60,000 bases of DNA from Membranipora membranacea (Eukaryota > Bryozoa > Gymnolaemata > Cheilostomatida > Membraniporidae): assembly GCA_914767715.1 (NCBI GenBank), contig OU612067.1, positions 14,267,001 to 14,327,000 of the forward strand, given 5' to 3'. Below are positions 36,948 through 51,452 of this stretch, in pieces (the first letter of the stretch is position 1; the number at the start of each line of letters is the position of its first letter). Under the pieces are notes generated by a model, which had not been told where the DNA came from, made no database searches, and was given only the letters and a program-made list of their open reading frames with translations. A program made the translations under genes and the position numbers.

Positions 36948-39394
36948 GTATTTTAAAGTTTCAATTTTTTTTATCTCCATATGTTGCCCATTCAGCAGAT
37001 TACAACTATGAAGATTTGCTCAAACCGAAAGTATATACCTAATGGTCTAATATGTGACTGATTCTAGGGCTATATGGTTTCAGAATTTCGATAGTCTAGA
37101 CTCTAGAGTCTAGAGTGTCTTAAGAACGTTGTCTCCAATTGATTAAGTTACGTTGTGTCCAATTATTAAGTACGCTGTGTCTAATTATGAACAAAAGGAT
37201 ATTATTTTTCGTTTCTTAATCTTTGTAATTTAATATAATTCTGACTCTCTGGAATAACTGATGACTCCCTCTCTTTTATTTCCATGAGTCAGATCTCTTT
37301 GTTGATTACAATTTAGAAGGGGGGGGGGGGCGTCGGACAAAAGGGGTGGCAAAAGTCTATCTTGGTCTCTGTCAGCAACAACCCTTTATTAAATTGATGG
37401 AAGATGACCTCTTAGGCAAGATGCAAAGAATGTTTTTGACCCAGTAAATCTTAAAGCTTCAGCTGTGTTCAAAGGCAATCACAAAGTTCCCATGCATTGA
37501 TTGGAACTCAAAATGAAGCGAATCCCTCACCATTTGAAATGGGATGCTTGAAAAAAATTCAAAAAGGTCTACCGCAGTCGGGAATTGAACCAGTCTTTGA
37601 TGCTATCCACTGTGCTCGGCCCTAATCGAACGAAGGAACACAAACCAATACGCAACTAAATTGAACCCATGCTTTTGCCATGATTCCATAGCTCCTCAAG
37701 TTGATGTGAACACAATGAATGGCAACTTAGTGAATGTCAAAGGTTGCTGACGCATGTAAAATTAGACTGAGAACTTCAAAACAATACCGAACAATATGAT
37801 AGCGACACTGTGACTTAAATTAAATGATTTACACCAGGACTTATGATAGCATCAAAGTAGAGAACTGCTTTCTTAGCTTTGTCAAATTCACTAAAGTATA
37901 TTTTTATTTGTGTCTTATAGGTAGTTGATACATCCGCCATCACCAGAACGGACAAGCTGCGCAAGTACTTCACTATGCCCTTCTGACCTATGAATATGAC
38001 GAATTCCTTTGAACACATCATTTTCTATCATAATCTTAGCTACAAAACAATAAAACTTCATCAAAGAACCCACAGTGATTTTATTTATGAGCTCTTGAAG
38101 TTGTAATGAGTACAAGTGCTGCCCCGGCAGGGGGGCGTCAGATGTGGGGGCACGAGTCTAGGGGGCTCAGACTAGCTACACAGTCATGATGACAGACCAT
38201 TTGATTGAAAACCGCATCATGAGTAATTGTTGAAGTGCGTTTTTTCAGGTTAGTCATTATTGTCGAGCATGTGCTGGGGTATCCAGCAGTACGGTCATAA
38301 CCTTGCCATAATGCCTGGTCAAAATACCATCAGGACAAAATGCGCAGAGAGCATGATATGCCAATGAGAAAAAATCCAGGAAATATTCCAAGGCCCAAAT
38401 AAACTTTCGTTAAAACACCAGTTGTTGCAACAGTCAAGAGCCCAGTGGAATCAAAGTCAGGTTGGACATAACACCATTTGGGACAACAAGCCACATCCAG
38501 CGTTTAGTCAACATAGGTTTATGACTGTCAGTTTCTAAGTGACAGTAACAGTGACAAAGACTGTCATTGTATAGTCTGAGTTTACATCCAAATTGCAATA
38601 ATACTAACTGTAAGAGACAGAGCACGTATTAGATCCATATTTGTAGGGTCGGATTATCGCCTACCCAGTATACATGTGTATTATATATATCACGATGATT
38701 TACAGATTAATGAGTATGGTAAGGGATACTGGTGAATTTGAAATAGTCTTTGTTAAAGCCCCAAATAATATAATGTAGAAACCCACCCAATAGGCCTACC
38801 AAGATTATTCACAGGCTATTGTTTTGGAATCGGCCAAGCCATAGATGGACATGTCGGGTAAATAAATTTGACTAATTTTATGTGCCTTTTTACGCCCTAT
38901 CAGGCCTGTCAAAGAGATCAACACTCTTGTATGACAATCCAGTTCATGTAGGGTCTTCATGATGGTACCTGGAGATTTAAAAGTTTCAGGTTGCAGATAA
39001 CTCAACACAATAACAAACCAAAACCTGTCAGCCGATCAAAACAAAACACAAGCACATGGGTCCATTTATAAAGGTACAATAATAGTGATACATGAGCAGA
39101 TAACAGCACAGAAGCAATATCCAACATCACCAATAACGCAGACAAGGCTTCATTGTTGGCCTGAATCCCAGGCTACCAGTGTGCACCAATTCAGCTTCTT
39201 ATTTCTCAGCACAGACTTAGGAAAACCACTAACTGGGCCTTCCACCGTTGAGATTGCAAGAAAAATCATATTATTTATTTGATGTAAATGAATTATAATT
39301 TTCAGATCGTTGGCGGGAGTATTGTGTCTAGAGGCTAAAGTAACCTTATAGGAAGTTAATTAAATGTCGGTTAAAAACGTTATTTAAATTCTTA

Positions 39395-39600
39395 AGAATG
39401 GGCAGCAACATAATGGGTGCCATAGGGGCTAGGCCGCCAATGTCTGCGGCAATTTCCTCTCAGTTTGTAGGCAGGTCGTAGCACACAAACATGTCCCAGT
39501 AGTCAGTGGGCTGCATTGGGATTCAATTCAAACCCACGCCTTTCAACACTTTTGCATGCTGAGGGACGCGCTCTAACTAGCTGAGCCACCTCCTAGTCCT
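39395..39600 (-). repeat. tRNA-derived SINE-like element (unit D)
   Basis: Orthologous copy; A and B boxes unchanged. Confidence 0.55.
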
Positions 39601-40273
39601 TAACAGTGTGTAACTCATTAGTTCTAGGGTAAAGATAATTTTAAAGTTTTACTGGGAGTTGCATTGTTGACATTTAACTAAAAACCTGTTCTGTTATTAC
39701 TCGATCGATATTGTGCTGTATTATTAAATCTACAATCCTCTAACACAAGGGTCAATAATATATCACCTCACAACTTCAAAGAATTATTTATTTAGTCTGA
39801 GCGCTTGGGGTGCAGGTAAATTTTAGCTTTGCAAGGTTTGTTTTGCTCGGCTCAAGTTTGAAAACCTAGTGATAGAAAACCACCTGTAACAATAACTTGA
39901 GCACACACCTCCCGATTTAAACCTATGATCAAGTTTAACAAACAAGAAACAAGCAAGCAAAGTCTACTCACTTCTAATACCAACATCAAACTTATCGACA
40001 GTAAGTGAAATGCTTGCTATGATGTATTGATAGGCTTAATAAATCTAAATCCTTCGCCGAGTCAAAATGCAAACACATTACTAGAACAACATCAAAAATA
40101 AAAAACAATTTAGTAAACACAATGTTTAGTTAGCTCGGGCACCTAAAAACATAACTTGGTCTCTTTATCACAGAAAGTGCATGTAATGGATGATAACTCA
40201 TATTATTGAGAGAAATACGGACGGCTGTTTGACAGATCTAAAAATAATCAGATGCAAGACAACACCGACAAAT

Positions 40274-40438
40274 TTACAAATTGGAGTCGGGTCGACCGGC
40301 GAGGTATTTCTTTACACGCGGATCTGCCTCAAACTTGGCCGACCATTGTTTAGCGAAAGGAGTTACGCTCATCACATCTGGTGTGGCTAGTTTAGCGAAG
40401 TCCATACCGCACCATAACCATACATCAGCAAGACCAAT
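40274..40438 (-). pseudogene. Orphan GST last exon (unit D)
   Basis: It is the same remnant as in unit B, with an open 54-codon frame and stop. The nearest exons 1-3 on the same strand are those of copy E (52161-53688), beyond copy E's own last exon and the ROCO-caspase gene. Confidence 0.8.
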
Positions 40439-40908
40439 CTGCAAAATTAAATAATGTTGTCTGCATAATTCTTCTGCATGCAGAGAGGCGTGAATCTAAG
40501 AAAATTCTGATATGCACTGGAAGAATTGGAGAAAATTTTTTGCATTCACTTGCTTTAGTAATATAGGTGAAGCAATCATATCCCTTTTGCACTGTGGGTC
40601 AGAATATGGAAAACATAATCAAGGGACTAATAACTGGTTTGTGGCGATGTGTAGTGACACATTGTGCATATCAAACCATTATATTTGGCATGAGCATTTG
40701 TTACCATAGAACTTGCCCTGGGTAAACAGGCCAAATAACACATAATACAAAACTTCATAAGTACTTCACATTTGTCCTGATCCATACCTCAGGCCAATTT
40801 GTAGAAATTATCTATCAATTGCCACCCGTCTTATATGTAATAGCAGTTAACAAGAATTCGTACACAAAATTGATCCGCCCAAAGAATTCTGGCCAATGTA
40901 CACTACAG

Positions 40909-41568
40909 CCACTCACTCACTACTATACCTGAGAGTATTGGTCAGCTGACTAATCTCACCTCACTGGATATCAGAGGCTACTCACTCACTACCATACCTG
41001 AGAGCATCAGTCAGCTGACTAATCTCACCTCACTGAGTATCTTCATCGACTCACTCCCTACCATACCTGAGAGCATCAGTCAGCTGACTAATCTCACCTC
41101 ATTAAGTATCAGCAGCCGCTCACTCACTACCATACCTGAGAGTATCGGTCAGCTGACTAATCTCACCTCACTGGATATCATAGGCTACTCACTCACTACC
41201 ATACCTGAGAGCATCGGTCAGCTGACTAATCTCACCTCACTGGATATCATCGGCTACTCACTCACTACCATACCTGAGAGCATCGGTCAGCTGACTAATC
41301 TCACCTCACTGAGTATCTTCATCGACTCACTCCCTACCACACCTGAGAGCATCAGTCAGCTGACTAATCTCACCTCATTAAGTATCAGCAGCCGCTCACT
41401 CACTACCATACCTGAGAGTATCGGTCAGCTGACTAATCTCACCTCACTGCACATCAGCGGCAACTCACTCACTACCATCCCTGAGAGTATTGGTCAGCTG
41501 ACTAATCTCACCTCACTGACTATCAGCAGCCGCTCACTCACTGCCATACCTGAGATCATCTTCGACAT
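40909..41568 (+). repeat. 69-bp LRR-coding tandem repeat (copy 3)
   Basis: It has the same nine-plus-cap arrangement and sub-type order as 19260-19919, with only scattered substitutions; for example, the second repeat here reads ESISQ rather than ESIGQ. The equal repeat number suggests duplication after the array had expanded. Confidence 0.9.
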
Positions 41569-44027
41569 TATATCGTTGCAACAGCTCAGATGTGATGGCT
41601 GTTATTCTCTAACATCACCACCTAGAGAGGTCTGTGAACAGGGCATTTTTGCTGTTAGAAGGTACGACTCTGACTTGCATTTGGAGAGAGGGCGTAACCA
41701 GCATCTTATTCCTGTTACGGTTATTGGGAATCGCAAAGCAGGAAAAACAAGTCTAGTGTTGAGTGTTCAGCAAAATAAAAGAGTACTAACTGCACGTAAT
41801 CCTGCTGAGAGCAAATTGGATGAGGCAACAAGAGTCTTCAAAGTATGCGAGGCGGATGTCAATGAAAGTTCTAAATTGGTATTTTCTGACTTTGGAGGGC
41901 AAAAGATTTCCAGTTTCTCATACCAGTTGAGCTTCAAAGCCGGTTGCCTTCCGCTGCTTGTAATAGATATAGCGGATTTTGACAGATTAGCCTCACTGGA
42001 TGGAGAAGAAGTAGCATGCCAAGAACTTTGTATAAAGTGGCTGACACACATGTATCTCTCATGTCCGAGTCTCGGCCGACCAATAATAGTCCTAACACAT
42101 TGTGACAGAGTTACTAATGAATGCTTGAAACATCGAACGCAACAACTTGTGAACACTACAGAAACTCTACGTATGAGGATAATCAAGGAGGAGAACAAAG
42201 TAGGATCTACATTGAGCCCATTCTTTATCATGGCTAGCTTCGCAGATATCACTGAACTGTTTGTAAGGACAGAAAACATTGCCAACCTATCAAAGACCTC
42301 TAATCTAGCTGACATTGAGAGACTTAAAGAATTCCTTGAAGCTGCAGGATCTAAGATTATCACAGAATTACCGGCAAGCTGGTACCGAATACTCATCAAA
42401 ATAACAAGTGACAAAGACAGGCCGTTCTTCACCCTTTCTGAGATAGACGAGCTCTTTCCTGATGACACTGATCATGTGGCACTTCAGTATCTTCATGATT
42501 CAGGCAGAATAATGTGGTTCAAGAGTGTCGAAGGTCTCGCCTCCTTTATATTCCATCGCCCTGAGGTTCTCACTGCTCTTATTGAGACGCTGTATAATCA
42601 CACTCAAGATGCCGCCTGGGTTACACGATTAGCTAGCTTTACCTCATATATCTGGGCCGGAAAGACAATCGAGACTAGAAAATATACGGAGATGGTCAAT
42701 CAGTTTCAATCAGCAGGGGTTATGGAAGCTGCATTGCTCCATCATTTACTAGAACAAGAATCAGAGCTTCACCCTGACATTGGAATTGAAGTCCTGAAAA
42801 CTTTCAACCTTATACACAAATTCGCAGATAAATGTATTATCCCTTACTTTGCTACCAGGAAAGTCTCAATTCCTGCCATTCATACTCATCTCATCCCACT
42901 GAAAGTAGATCTGTTTCTACAAGGTCTCCCTATCCCCAGATATGTCTACTCACTCATTACGGCGGCATATCTAGACATCAATGTGAATCCAGTCAATCAT
43001 GTCGAGGCTGGAGCCTATGCTATGGACGACGGCCTCACAAGAGCAGGCATTGAGACGAAGAAGACAGAATGGTCTAGTGCTATACAGCTGTTTGACTTGA
43101 TAGAAACTCAAATCACAGAACTGGTCTCATGTGGACTATCCCTACTTGTGATGTCCATCATGTCGCATGGTATAGCTGGAATGCTAACAGGAAGTGACCG
43201 CACACAGGCAATCATTTCTGACATCCTCAAAGAAACAGAGAAACAACTCCCAGAGCATATACCGTTGGTAAAAAGAGTTATTAACCTTTTGTTCACTTAT
43301 GTCATTTTTGGGATAGTTTCACAGGGTTTACATGAGATCTACGTGTACCAGTCATGTGACCACATCCACCATTGTAAATTTCTGCAAAAAATGATGATGT
43401 GAGTTAGTCTGAGAACAGACACAACGCCAGGATGATGATGTGGAACACAAAGAAATTCAAACTTTGCATCCACTCCACACGTTATACGTTTCAGCTTGAA
43501 ATGGGTATCAACTACAATTCCCAAACAAGAGCATGTATGTATGTAACCTGCCCCTTTACTGTTTTGAAAACATGATGATTTGTAGTTGTATTCTATCGTC
43601 GTAGATAATTATGATCCAGGCCTGTCAGGGTGAACATAAAGCTTCTGGATCAACCTCTACAAGAAGCCTAAGAGATGCCCAGGGCTCAACAGAAAAGGAT
43701 AACCAGCTGATCAAACTGAAGAGGCCTCACACCTTGTTACTCATGTCTACAGTACATGGAGGGATGTCTGTCAGAGGGGCGTTCACTGGAGCTATCGCGA
43801 GACAGATAGTTAAAGCTGATGGTAAGACTACTATAGAAGAGATGGTGACTAAGGCTAATATAGATCTAAAGAAGAACGAACCAGATCAGTACAATCAGAC
43901 ACCAGAACTAAGAAGTACACTTCAGAAGAGTCTAGTACTTCCACCAGGGGAGCAGAAATCTGATTCTCTACAAAGCCTGAATAAACCATCTAAGATCAGT
44001 CTTCTCAAAAAGCTTGGTGTTCTTTAG
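40909..44027 (+). CDS. LRR-Roc-COR-caspase protein, 5'-truncated (copy 3)
   Basis: It has the same architecture as copy 2. The LRR block has the same repeat number, and the distance from the junction to the Roc region is identical at 667 bp. The proposed exons are 40909-43267 and 43605-44027. The catalytic triplet is Ser-His-Gly (His codon 43166-43168) and the Cys codon is 43623-43625. The normal tail is present because no LINE is inserted, so this is the best-preserved copy. It differs from copy 2 by a few substitutions in the LRRs, Roc and linker. An in-frame TGA at 40871-40873 closes the frame upstream, and no ATG lies between it and the Roc domain. Either an upstream exon splices in at the CACTACAG junction or the copy is untranslated. 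Confidence 0.82.
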
Positions 44028-45402
44028 AACGCAAACACATAACAATCTCTCTCAGTTTAGTTACATTCATCGGCCATCACTCGGGGAACCTGAATTCATA
44101 GACTTTCAACAAGCATGTATAGAAATGTGTGTATAAATATAATGCCAATGCAAGGATGTAGTATAGACATATTATTCATCTATTCATTTCAATATCATTA
44201 CTAAGCGTATTATAACAACGCACCCCTAATTTTTTTCCATGTTTGAGTTCTTGTAATTTTTGTAATTGTTCATCTACAACTATTCTGTATTATTTCTATA
44301 ACATGTAATATATATTTACTAATAATGAATACTTTCATAGTAATATGCTTCTCTCCATCACCCCTGCTGGTAGTTAAGCCAGTCAGATATTTGGCTATCT
44401 TTGGAAATTTCTCATTCATTACCATACTTTATTTCTGTATCATATTCAATACAACAAATATATCCTACACTTATTACACTATGTGATGCTACCGAGAATC
44501 TATATTGAAATGATAGATTGAGAAGACAATTATCAATGCGAACAACACTTGCCTGTCTGACAAGCTATATTTCGGGGGGGGGGGGGAGGGGGGCAATTGA
44601 CGCCCAATCAAGGGGGTGGTAGGATAAAGCTTGACAACTTTCAATAACAAAGATGGTTTAGAAGTACAAAAGTGTCAACCTTTCAGCTCTTGCCAACTAC
44701 TTCACAGTTTTCTTGAAACAGCTTAAAGTTTTAAGATCTACAACAAATAGTGTACTGTATTTTTGAAATTGTTTTCCCCTTGCCGGCATGTGGAACTAAC
44801 CTTCAATACATCTGTGATACAATTGCGATTAAGCTGGGTACATTAAACAGTAGCTAACTTTGTACGAGGGAACTTGTAAATATTCAATGGTATGATATTA
44901 TAAACGCATGGTCTTTGACTAGAAAAATTGACAGGGGAGGCAACAATATGAAGAGCAGATGTGCCGGTGAGAAGATGACACTGAGTGGGCATTGTAAGCT
45001 GTATCTATGATTTGCTGGAACTAAACTCAGTCGTTGGTACTTTCCCCTGACCTTGTAAACAGAATCTGGATGTAGACTCGCAATACCACTTGGTCTCTGC
45101 TCTGCCATTATTAGCGGCTAAGTTTTACTGTATATCGTCTATCTGGCATTCGTCAAATCATCATATTATGATGATTTTGTGTAGAGTGGCTAGGGACGCT
45201 TGGCTCCATGCATGATACAGAATGGCCACTACTTTGAAAAATCTTGGACTTACAGAATGCTATGCATACTTGTTTCTCAACATAATGAAAGAGGAATCAA
45301 AATTAATGTGTGATAAATCTTACAGGTGTAAGGCCACAATTAGGCCGCAAAAGATTACCTATTAGGCCGCACTGGCAAAAAGGCCGCAGGTTGCCCACAG
45401 CT

Positions 45403-45631
45403 GGCGTCAATCATTGTATCCTGAAGTTGATAAAAGTCACAAGAATAGATATTTTTATGACATTTTATGTAATCATTTTCAATTGGTTTGATTAGCCCTT
45501 GGACCTTGGCAAAAATTGTGCAGTGTCATCTAACATAGATATTTGAAGCTCAAATGGCGTAGATCATTGTATTCTGACGTTGATAAAAGTCACAAGAATA
45601 GATATTTTTATGACATTTTATGTAATCATTT
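45403..45631. repeat. 153-bp tandem repeat, ~1.5 copies (unit E)
   Basis: It matches A, including the GTCAATC and CTGAAGTTG variants in the first unit. Confidence 0.8.
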
Positions 45632-47539
45632 GTAAAAATTGACTGCTTTTTCCATGACACTTCGTCCCTGACACCAAATTTCATTGCATTTGATAGAGCT
45701 AGATTTTAATTTATTTTGTTTTGTAATAGGGATTACTATTTTTGGATTCACTTTTCTTAGGAAATATGAGGCAAGTTTTTGTTAACCAAATAAGGTTAGC
45801 AAATGCAGTTTTACAGCGGTGATCAAGGGAAGTCACTCTGAAAAATATAACATAACATACATATAATACATACAATATAATCATTCATAGTCATAAAGAA
45901 TATTCTCATGAAATATACCAATAACTATATTGTATTATTTTTTGTTTACATAACAGTTTTGACACATATAAAGCAGTCAACGAAGTACTTTATGCACACA
46001 AATCAACACCAGACAAGTTTTACATCCTCTGTCGTGTGCTTTTTCCTGATAGAGAGTTTGAGTGTGACAGAGTAATGAGTCATGTTACAATCCTTATAAC
46101 ATTTGGGCTCACATGTTCCAGATTGTCTCCCATTTTACCAGCAATTGAGAATATTTATCTCTACAGTAACAAACCTTCCTGCAGGCCTTCCTGCGCCCCT
46201 GTTGCCCTCCCACCCCCGAGCCCCCTGAGCCCCTGTTGCACCCTCATTGCAACATAATACTACCAACACAACCCTTGCCCCGCCACTTTACAAGTCATAG
46301 GTACAGCCCTGCTGCAGATCGTCATCATAGAAATACATCTTGTTATGCAAGGTTTGTCCTGCTTACTTGAGTATCGTTCCATTACTGCATTTATATAAAG
46401 AAGGGGCCCAGTATTTGTGGTGATTGATTTAAGGTAAGGCCACACGTTCTCATGCAAATTTCTGCTTCTTCTTGCAAATATAATTTCGTACTAATGTCAA
46501 CCTGCCACACATGATTCTCATCTCCGAAAATTGTATGAGCGCAATCCTTCTGCGCTAATACGAACCATAGCCCTAACAGTGATATGAAATAAAAAGATTT
46601 ATACCAAGGAGAAGCTGTTACTCGTTGTTTATACCAACCGCCCAGTGATTCAGCTTCTATGTATGCCTCAACCATCTCCTAATAATTGTTTCAATTTGAT
46701 ACTCATAATTCACTGTATCCCTTCCCCTCTTACTCCAGGTCCAAAATTGAATGAGAAACTCTACATATTGATCATCCACTCCATCTTTTTACCAAAGTTG
46801 TGTTTGCATAGATATGACCTTGACTTTTCAATCAAAACGGGCAGCCACTCAGATAGCATTTTGTGAAAATTTATACTATCTGGTTACGTACATTGTTAAC
46901 ATACAGCGTTCCACAAATTGTGGAAATCCCAATCCGAACGACAGTTTACATGAAATTTACTCCTAATTGTGAGAAAACAACCCCATATGACTTCACTTTT
47001 AGACAGATTTTTCTTTTGGTTTTACTAACAAGAAAATTCAGTGACAAGTTTATGACATGGCAGCCTAGAACCCTAAATGTTTCAACTCTGGCTTAAGATG
47101 TTTGCTATTGAATTGTGTTAAATGCAGATGAGAAGTCCCAAAAGTAAACATCACATATTGCATACGAGGCATTCTGGTCTATAACGTAAGTGACACTTTC
47201 AGGACCTGTATTGGGTAAACTGGCTTGCTCTGTATGCAACTATTGCCATGGGTAGTGGTTAGTGATATATTGCTATAGAAGAATTTGGAAAGACGCATCG
47301 TGATGGTGTGACGTGTTTCAATTCCTTATTTTGCCAGACAGTTGTGGTTTCCCACAGTTTTACAAGTTTGGCAAGCATTCATTATTCCCTCCATAATAAT
47401 CAAAATATGATTTTTCCCAGAATAACAATAATAACTAGCTTTATCAACAGTGATCATAACAAAATGAATACAACCCTGAAGTTAATTAATGGATATTCAA
47501 TAGTTAACATTTGGTCTTGTGATGGGGGATCTTGTGCAC

Positions 47540-47547
47540 TATATAAG
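47540..47547 (+). promoter_or_regulatory. TATA box, peptide gene E
   Basis: TATATAAG, 83 bp before the ATG at 47623. Confidence 0.7.
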
Positions 47548-47622
47548 CTGGTTTTGCAGGCTCAACACAGTCATCATCTAAATCAGCAGTCGAGCAGATA
47601 GAGATATTTCAGCTTCTTCACA

Positions 47623-48218
47623 ATGGCACGATTCATATTGGTGGTTATTGCTTGCCTGTTCATGGCCGCTGTTGGTGAGAATACTTTAATTATTTATAGT
47701 TATTGTAATATGACGACTACAGTATTTATTCATGTGAACTATGTTCTGTTTATCGATTAAGAATATTTCAAACTATTAAAAATGTGATTTTCTCAATAAA
47801 TAATAGTAAATTGATAATACACAAAGAAGAAATCTCAGACTTTGAGATAACAAAGTCAAGAACTAGTTGAGAATTTAAACAAAATTGCAAGCGTGACATG
47901 AAACAATTCATGATCGTTTAAATGCTAATTAAAGTCTTTTAATTTTTTCAGTTGATGCTGTCTTCGTCACAGAAAAATTCTGCAGGAGTTTGAACCCTGA
48001 GGGTTTTGAACAGTGCGTGCAAACTAAAGACTGCGTCGGCTACGGCACCCGCAATAAATACTGCTGTACTGATTGCAAATTTAATACTTGTATGCCTGAT
48101 GATGAATGTTGGTCCGACGGTAAGTATTTTAAAGTTTCAATTTTTTTTATCTCCATATGTTGCCCATTCAGCAGATTACAACTATGAAGATTTGCTCAAA
48201 CCGAAAATATATACCTAA
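47623..48218 (+). CDS. Secreted cysteine-rich peptide, copy E
   Basis: Exons 47623-47674, 47952-48119 and 48172-48218 encode 88 residues. Signal peptide and cysteine frame match copy A. The only protein change seen is Val to Ile in the C-terminal tail (KPKIYT). Confidence 0.8.
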
Positions 48219-50573
48219 TGGTCTAATATGTGACTGATTCTAGGGCTATATGGTTTCAGAATTTCGATAGTCTAGACTCTAGAGTCTAGAGTGTCTTAAG
48301 AACGTTGTCTCCAATTGATTAAGTTACGTTGTGTCCAATTATTAAGTACGCTGTGTCTAATTATGAACAAAAGGATATTATTTTTTGTTTCTTAATCTTT
48401 GTAATTTAATATAATTCTGACTCTCTGGAATAACTGATGACTCCCTCTCTTTTATTTCCATGAGTCAGATCTCTTTGTTGATTACAATCTAGAAGGGGGG
48501 GGGGGGGGCGTCGGACAAAAGGGGTGGCAAAAGTCTATCTTGGTCTCTGTCAGCAACAACCCTTTATTAAATTGATGGAAGATGACCTCTTAGGCAAGAT
48601 GCAAAGAATGTTTTTGACCCAGTAAATCTTAAAGCTTCAGCTGTGTTCAAAGGCAATCACAAAGTTCCCATGCATTGATTGGAACTCAAAATGAAGCGAA
48701 TCCCTCACCATTTGAAATGGGATGCTTGAAAAAAATTCAAAAAGGTCTACCGCAGTCGGGAATTGAACCAGTCTTTGATGCTATCCACTGTGCTCGGCCC
48801 TAATCGAACGAAGGAACACAAACCAATACGCAACTAAATTGAACCCATGCTTTTGCCATGATTCCATAGCTCCTCAAGTTGATGTGAACACAATGAATGG
48901 CAACTTAGTGAATGTCAAAGGTTGCTGACGCATGTAAAATTAGACTGAGAACTTCAAAACAATACCAAACAATATGATAGCGACACTGTGACTTAAATTA
49001 AATGATTTACACCAGGACTTATGATAGCATCAAAGTAGAGAACTGCTTTCTTAGCTTTGTCAAATTCACTAAAGTATATTTTTATTTGTGTCTTATAGGT
49101 AGTTGATACATCCGCCATCACCAGAACGGACAAGCTGCGCAAGTACTTCACTATGCCCTTCTGACCTATGAATATGACGAATTCCTTTGAACACATCATT
49201 TTCTATCATAATCTTAGCTACAAAACAATAAAACTTCATCAAAGAACCCACAGTGATTTTATTTATGAGCTCTTGAAGTTGTAATGAGTACAAGTGCTGC
49301 CCCGGCAGGGGGGCGTCAGTTGTGGGGGCACGAGTCTAGGGGGCTCAGACTAGCTACACAGACATGATGACAGACCATTTGATTGAAAACCACATCATGA
49401 GTAATTTGTTGAAGTGCGTTTTTTCAGGTTAGTCATTATTGTCGAGCATGTGCTGGGGTATCCAGCAGTACGGTCATAACCTTGCCATAATGCCTGGTAA
49501 AAATACCATCAGGACAAAATGCGCAGAGAGCATGATATGCCAATGAAAAAAAATGCAGGAAATATACCAAGGCCCAAATAAACTTTCGTTAAAACACCAG
49601 TTGTTGCAACAGTCAAGAGCCCAGTGGAATCAAAGTCAGGTTGGACATAACACCATTTGGGACAACAAGCCACATCCAGCGTTTAGTCAACATAGGTTTA
49701 TGACTGTCAGTTTCTAAGTGACAGTAACAGTGACAAAGACTGTCATTTTATAGTCTGAGTTTACATCCAAATTGCAATAATACTAACTGTAAGAGACAGA
49801 GCACGTATTAGATCCATATTTGTAGGGTCGGATTATCGCCTACCCAGTATACATGTGTATTATATATATCACGATGATTTACAGATTAATGAGTATGGTA
49901 AGGGATACTGGTGAATTTGAAATAGTCTTTGTTAAAGCCCCAAATAATATAATGTAGAAACCCACCCAATAGGCCTACCAAGATTATTCACAGGCTATTG
50001 TTTTGGAATCGGCCAAGCCATAGATGGACATGTCGGGTAAATAAATTTGACTAATTTTATGTGCCTTTTTACGCCCTATCAGGCCTGTCAAAGAGATCAA
50101 CACTCTTGTATGACAATCCAGTTCATGTAGGGTCTTCATGATGGTACCTGGAGATTTAAAAGTTTCAGGTTGCAGATAACTCCACACAATAACAAACCAA
50201 AACCTGTCAGCCGATCAAAACAAAACACAAGCACATGGGTCCATTTACAAAGGTACAATAATAGTGATACATGAGCAGATAACAGCACAGAAGCAATATC
50301 CAACATCACCAATAACGCAGACAAGGCTTCATTGTTGGCCTGAATCCCAGGCTACCAGTGTGCACCAATTCAGCTTCTTATTTCTCAGCACAGACTTAGG
50401 AAAACCACTAACTGGGCCTTCCACCGTTGAGATTGCAAGAAAAATCATATTATTTATTTGATGCAAATGAATTATAATTTTCAGATCGTTGGCGGGAGTA
50501 TTGTGTCTAGAGGCTAAAGTAACCTTATAGGAAGTTAATTAAATGTTGGTTAAAAACGTTATTTAAATTCTTA

Positions 50574-50779
50574 AGAATGGGCAGCAACATAATGGGTGCC
50601 ATAGGGGCTAGGCCGCCAATGTCTGCGGCAATTTCCTCTCAGTTTGTAGGCAGGTCGTAGCACACAAACATGTCCCAGTAGTCAGTGGGCTGCATTGGGA
50701 TTCAATTCAAACCCACGCCTTTCAACACTTTTGCATGCTGAGGGACGCGCTCTAACTAGCTGAGCCACCTCCTAGTCCT
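50574..50779 (-). repeat. tRNA-derived SINE-like element (unit E)
   Basis: Orthologous copy; A and B boxes unchanged. Confidence 0.55.
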
Positions 50780-51452
50780 TAACAGTGTGTAACTCATTAG
50801 TTCTAGGGTAAAGATAATTTTAAAGTTTTACTGGGAGTTGCATTGTTGACATTTAACTAAAAACCTGTTCTGTTATTACTCGATCGATATTGTGCTGTAT
50901 TATTAAATCTACAATCCTCTAACACAAGGGTCAATAATATATCACCTCACAACTTCAAAGAATTATTTATTTAGTCTGAGCGCTTGGGGTGCAGATAAAT
51001 TTTAGCTTTGCAAGGTTTGTTTTGCTCGGCTCAAGTTTGAAAACCTAGTGATAGAAAACCACCTGTAACAATAACTTGAGCACACACCTCCCGATTTAAA
51101 CCTATGATCAAGTTTAACAAACAAGAAACAAGCAAGCAAAGTCTACTCACTTCTAATACCAACATCAAACTTATCGACAGTAAGTGATATGCTTGCTATG
51201 ATGTATTGATAGGCTTAATAAATCTAAATCCTTCGCCGAGTCAAAATGCAAACACATTACTAGAACAACATCAAAAATAAAAAACAATTTAGTAAACACA
51301 ATGTTTAGTTAGCTCGGGCACCTAAAAACATAACTTGGTCTCTTTATCACAGAAAGTGCATGTAATGGATGATAACTCATATTATTGAGAGAAATACGGA
51401 CGGCTGTTTGACAGATCTAAAAATAATCAGATGCAAGACAACACCGACAAAT

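Larger units (their letters stand above)
19260..40908. repeat. Complete 21.65-kb outer tandem duplication unit
   Basis: This segment runs from the start of the truncated LRR array to the base before the next one. The same order and near-identical sequence occur before it (1-19259, last part of a unit) and after it (40909-60000, first part). Equivalent points are spaced 21,649 bp apart; for example, the ROCO stop codons end at 21753 and 43402. The previous spacing is 21,175 bp, and the 441-bp LINE insertion in this copy accounts for most of the difference. Each unit carries one ROCO-caspase gene, two cysteine-rich peptide genes, one GST gene and one orphan GST exon. Very low divergence implies recent duplication or ongoing homogenisation. 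Confidence 0.93.
33813..40908. repeat. Inner ~7-kb repeat unit D
   Basis: It is nearly identical to B throughout, including the 4-bp change at the end of peptide exon 2, the 2.5-copy 153-bp repeat and the direct junction with the LRR array on its right. Confidence 0.85.
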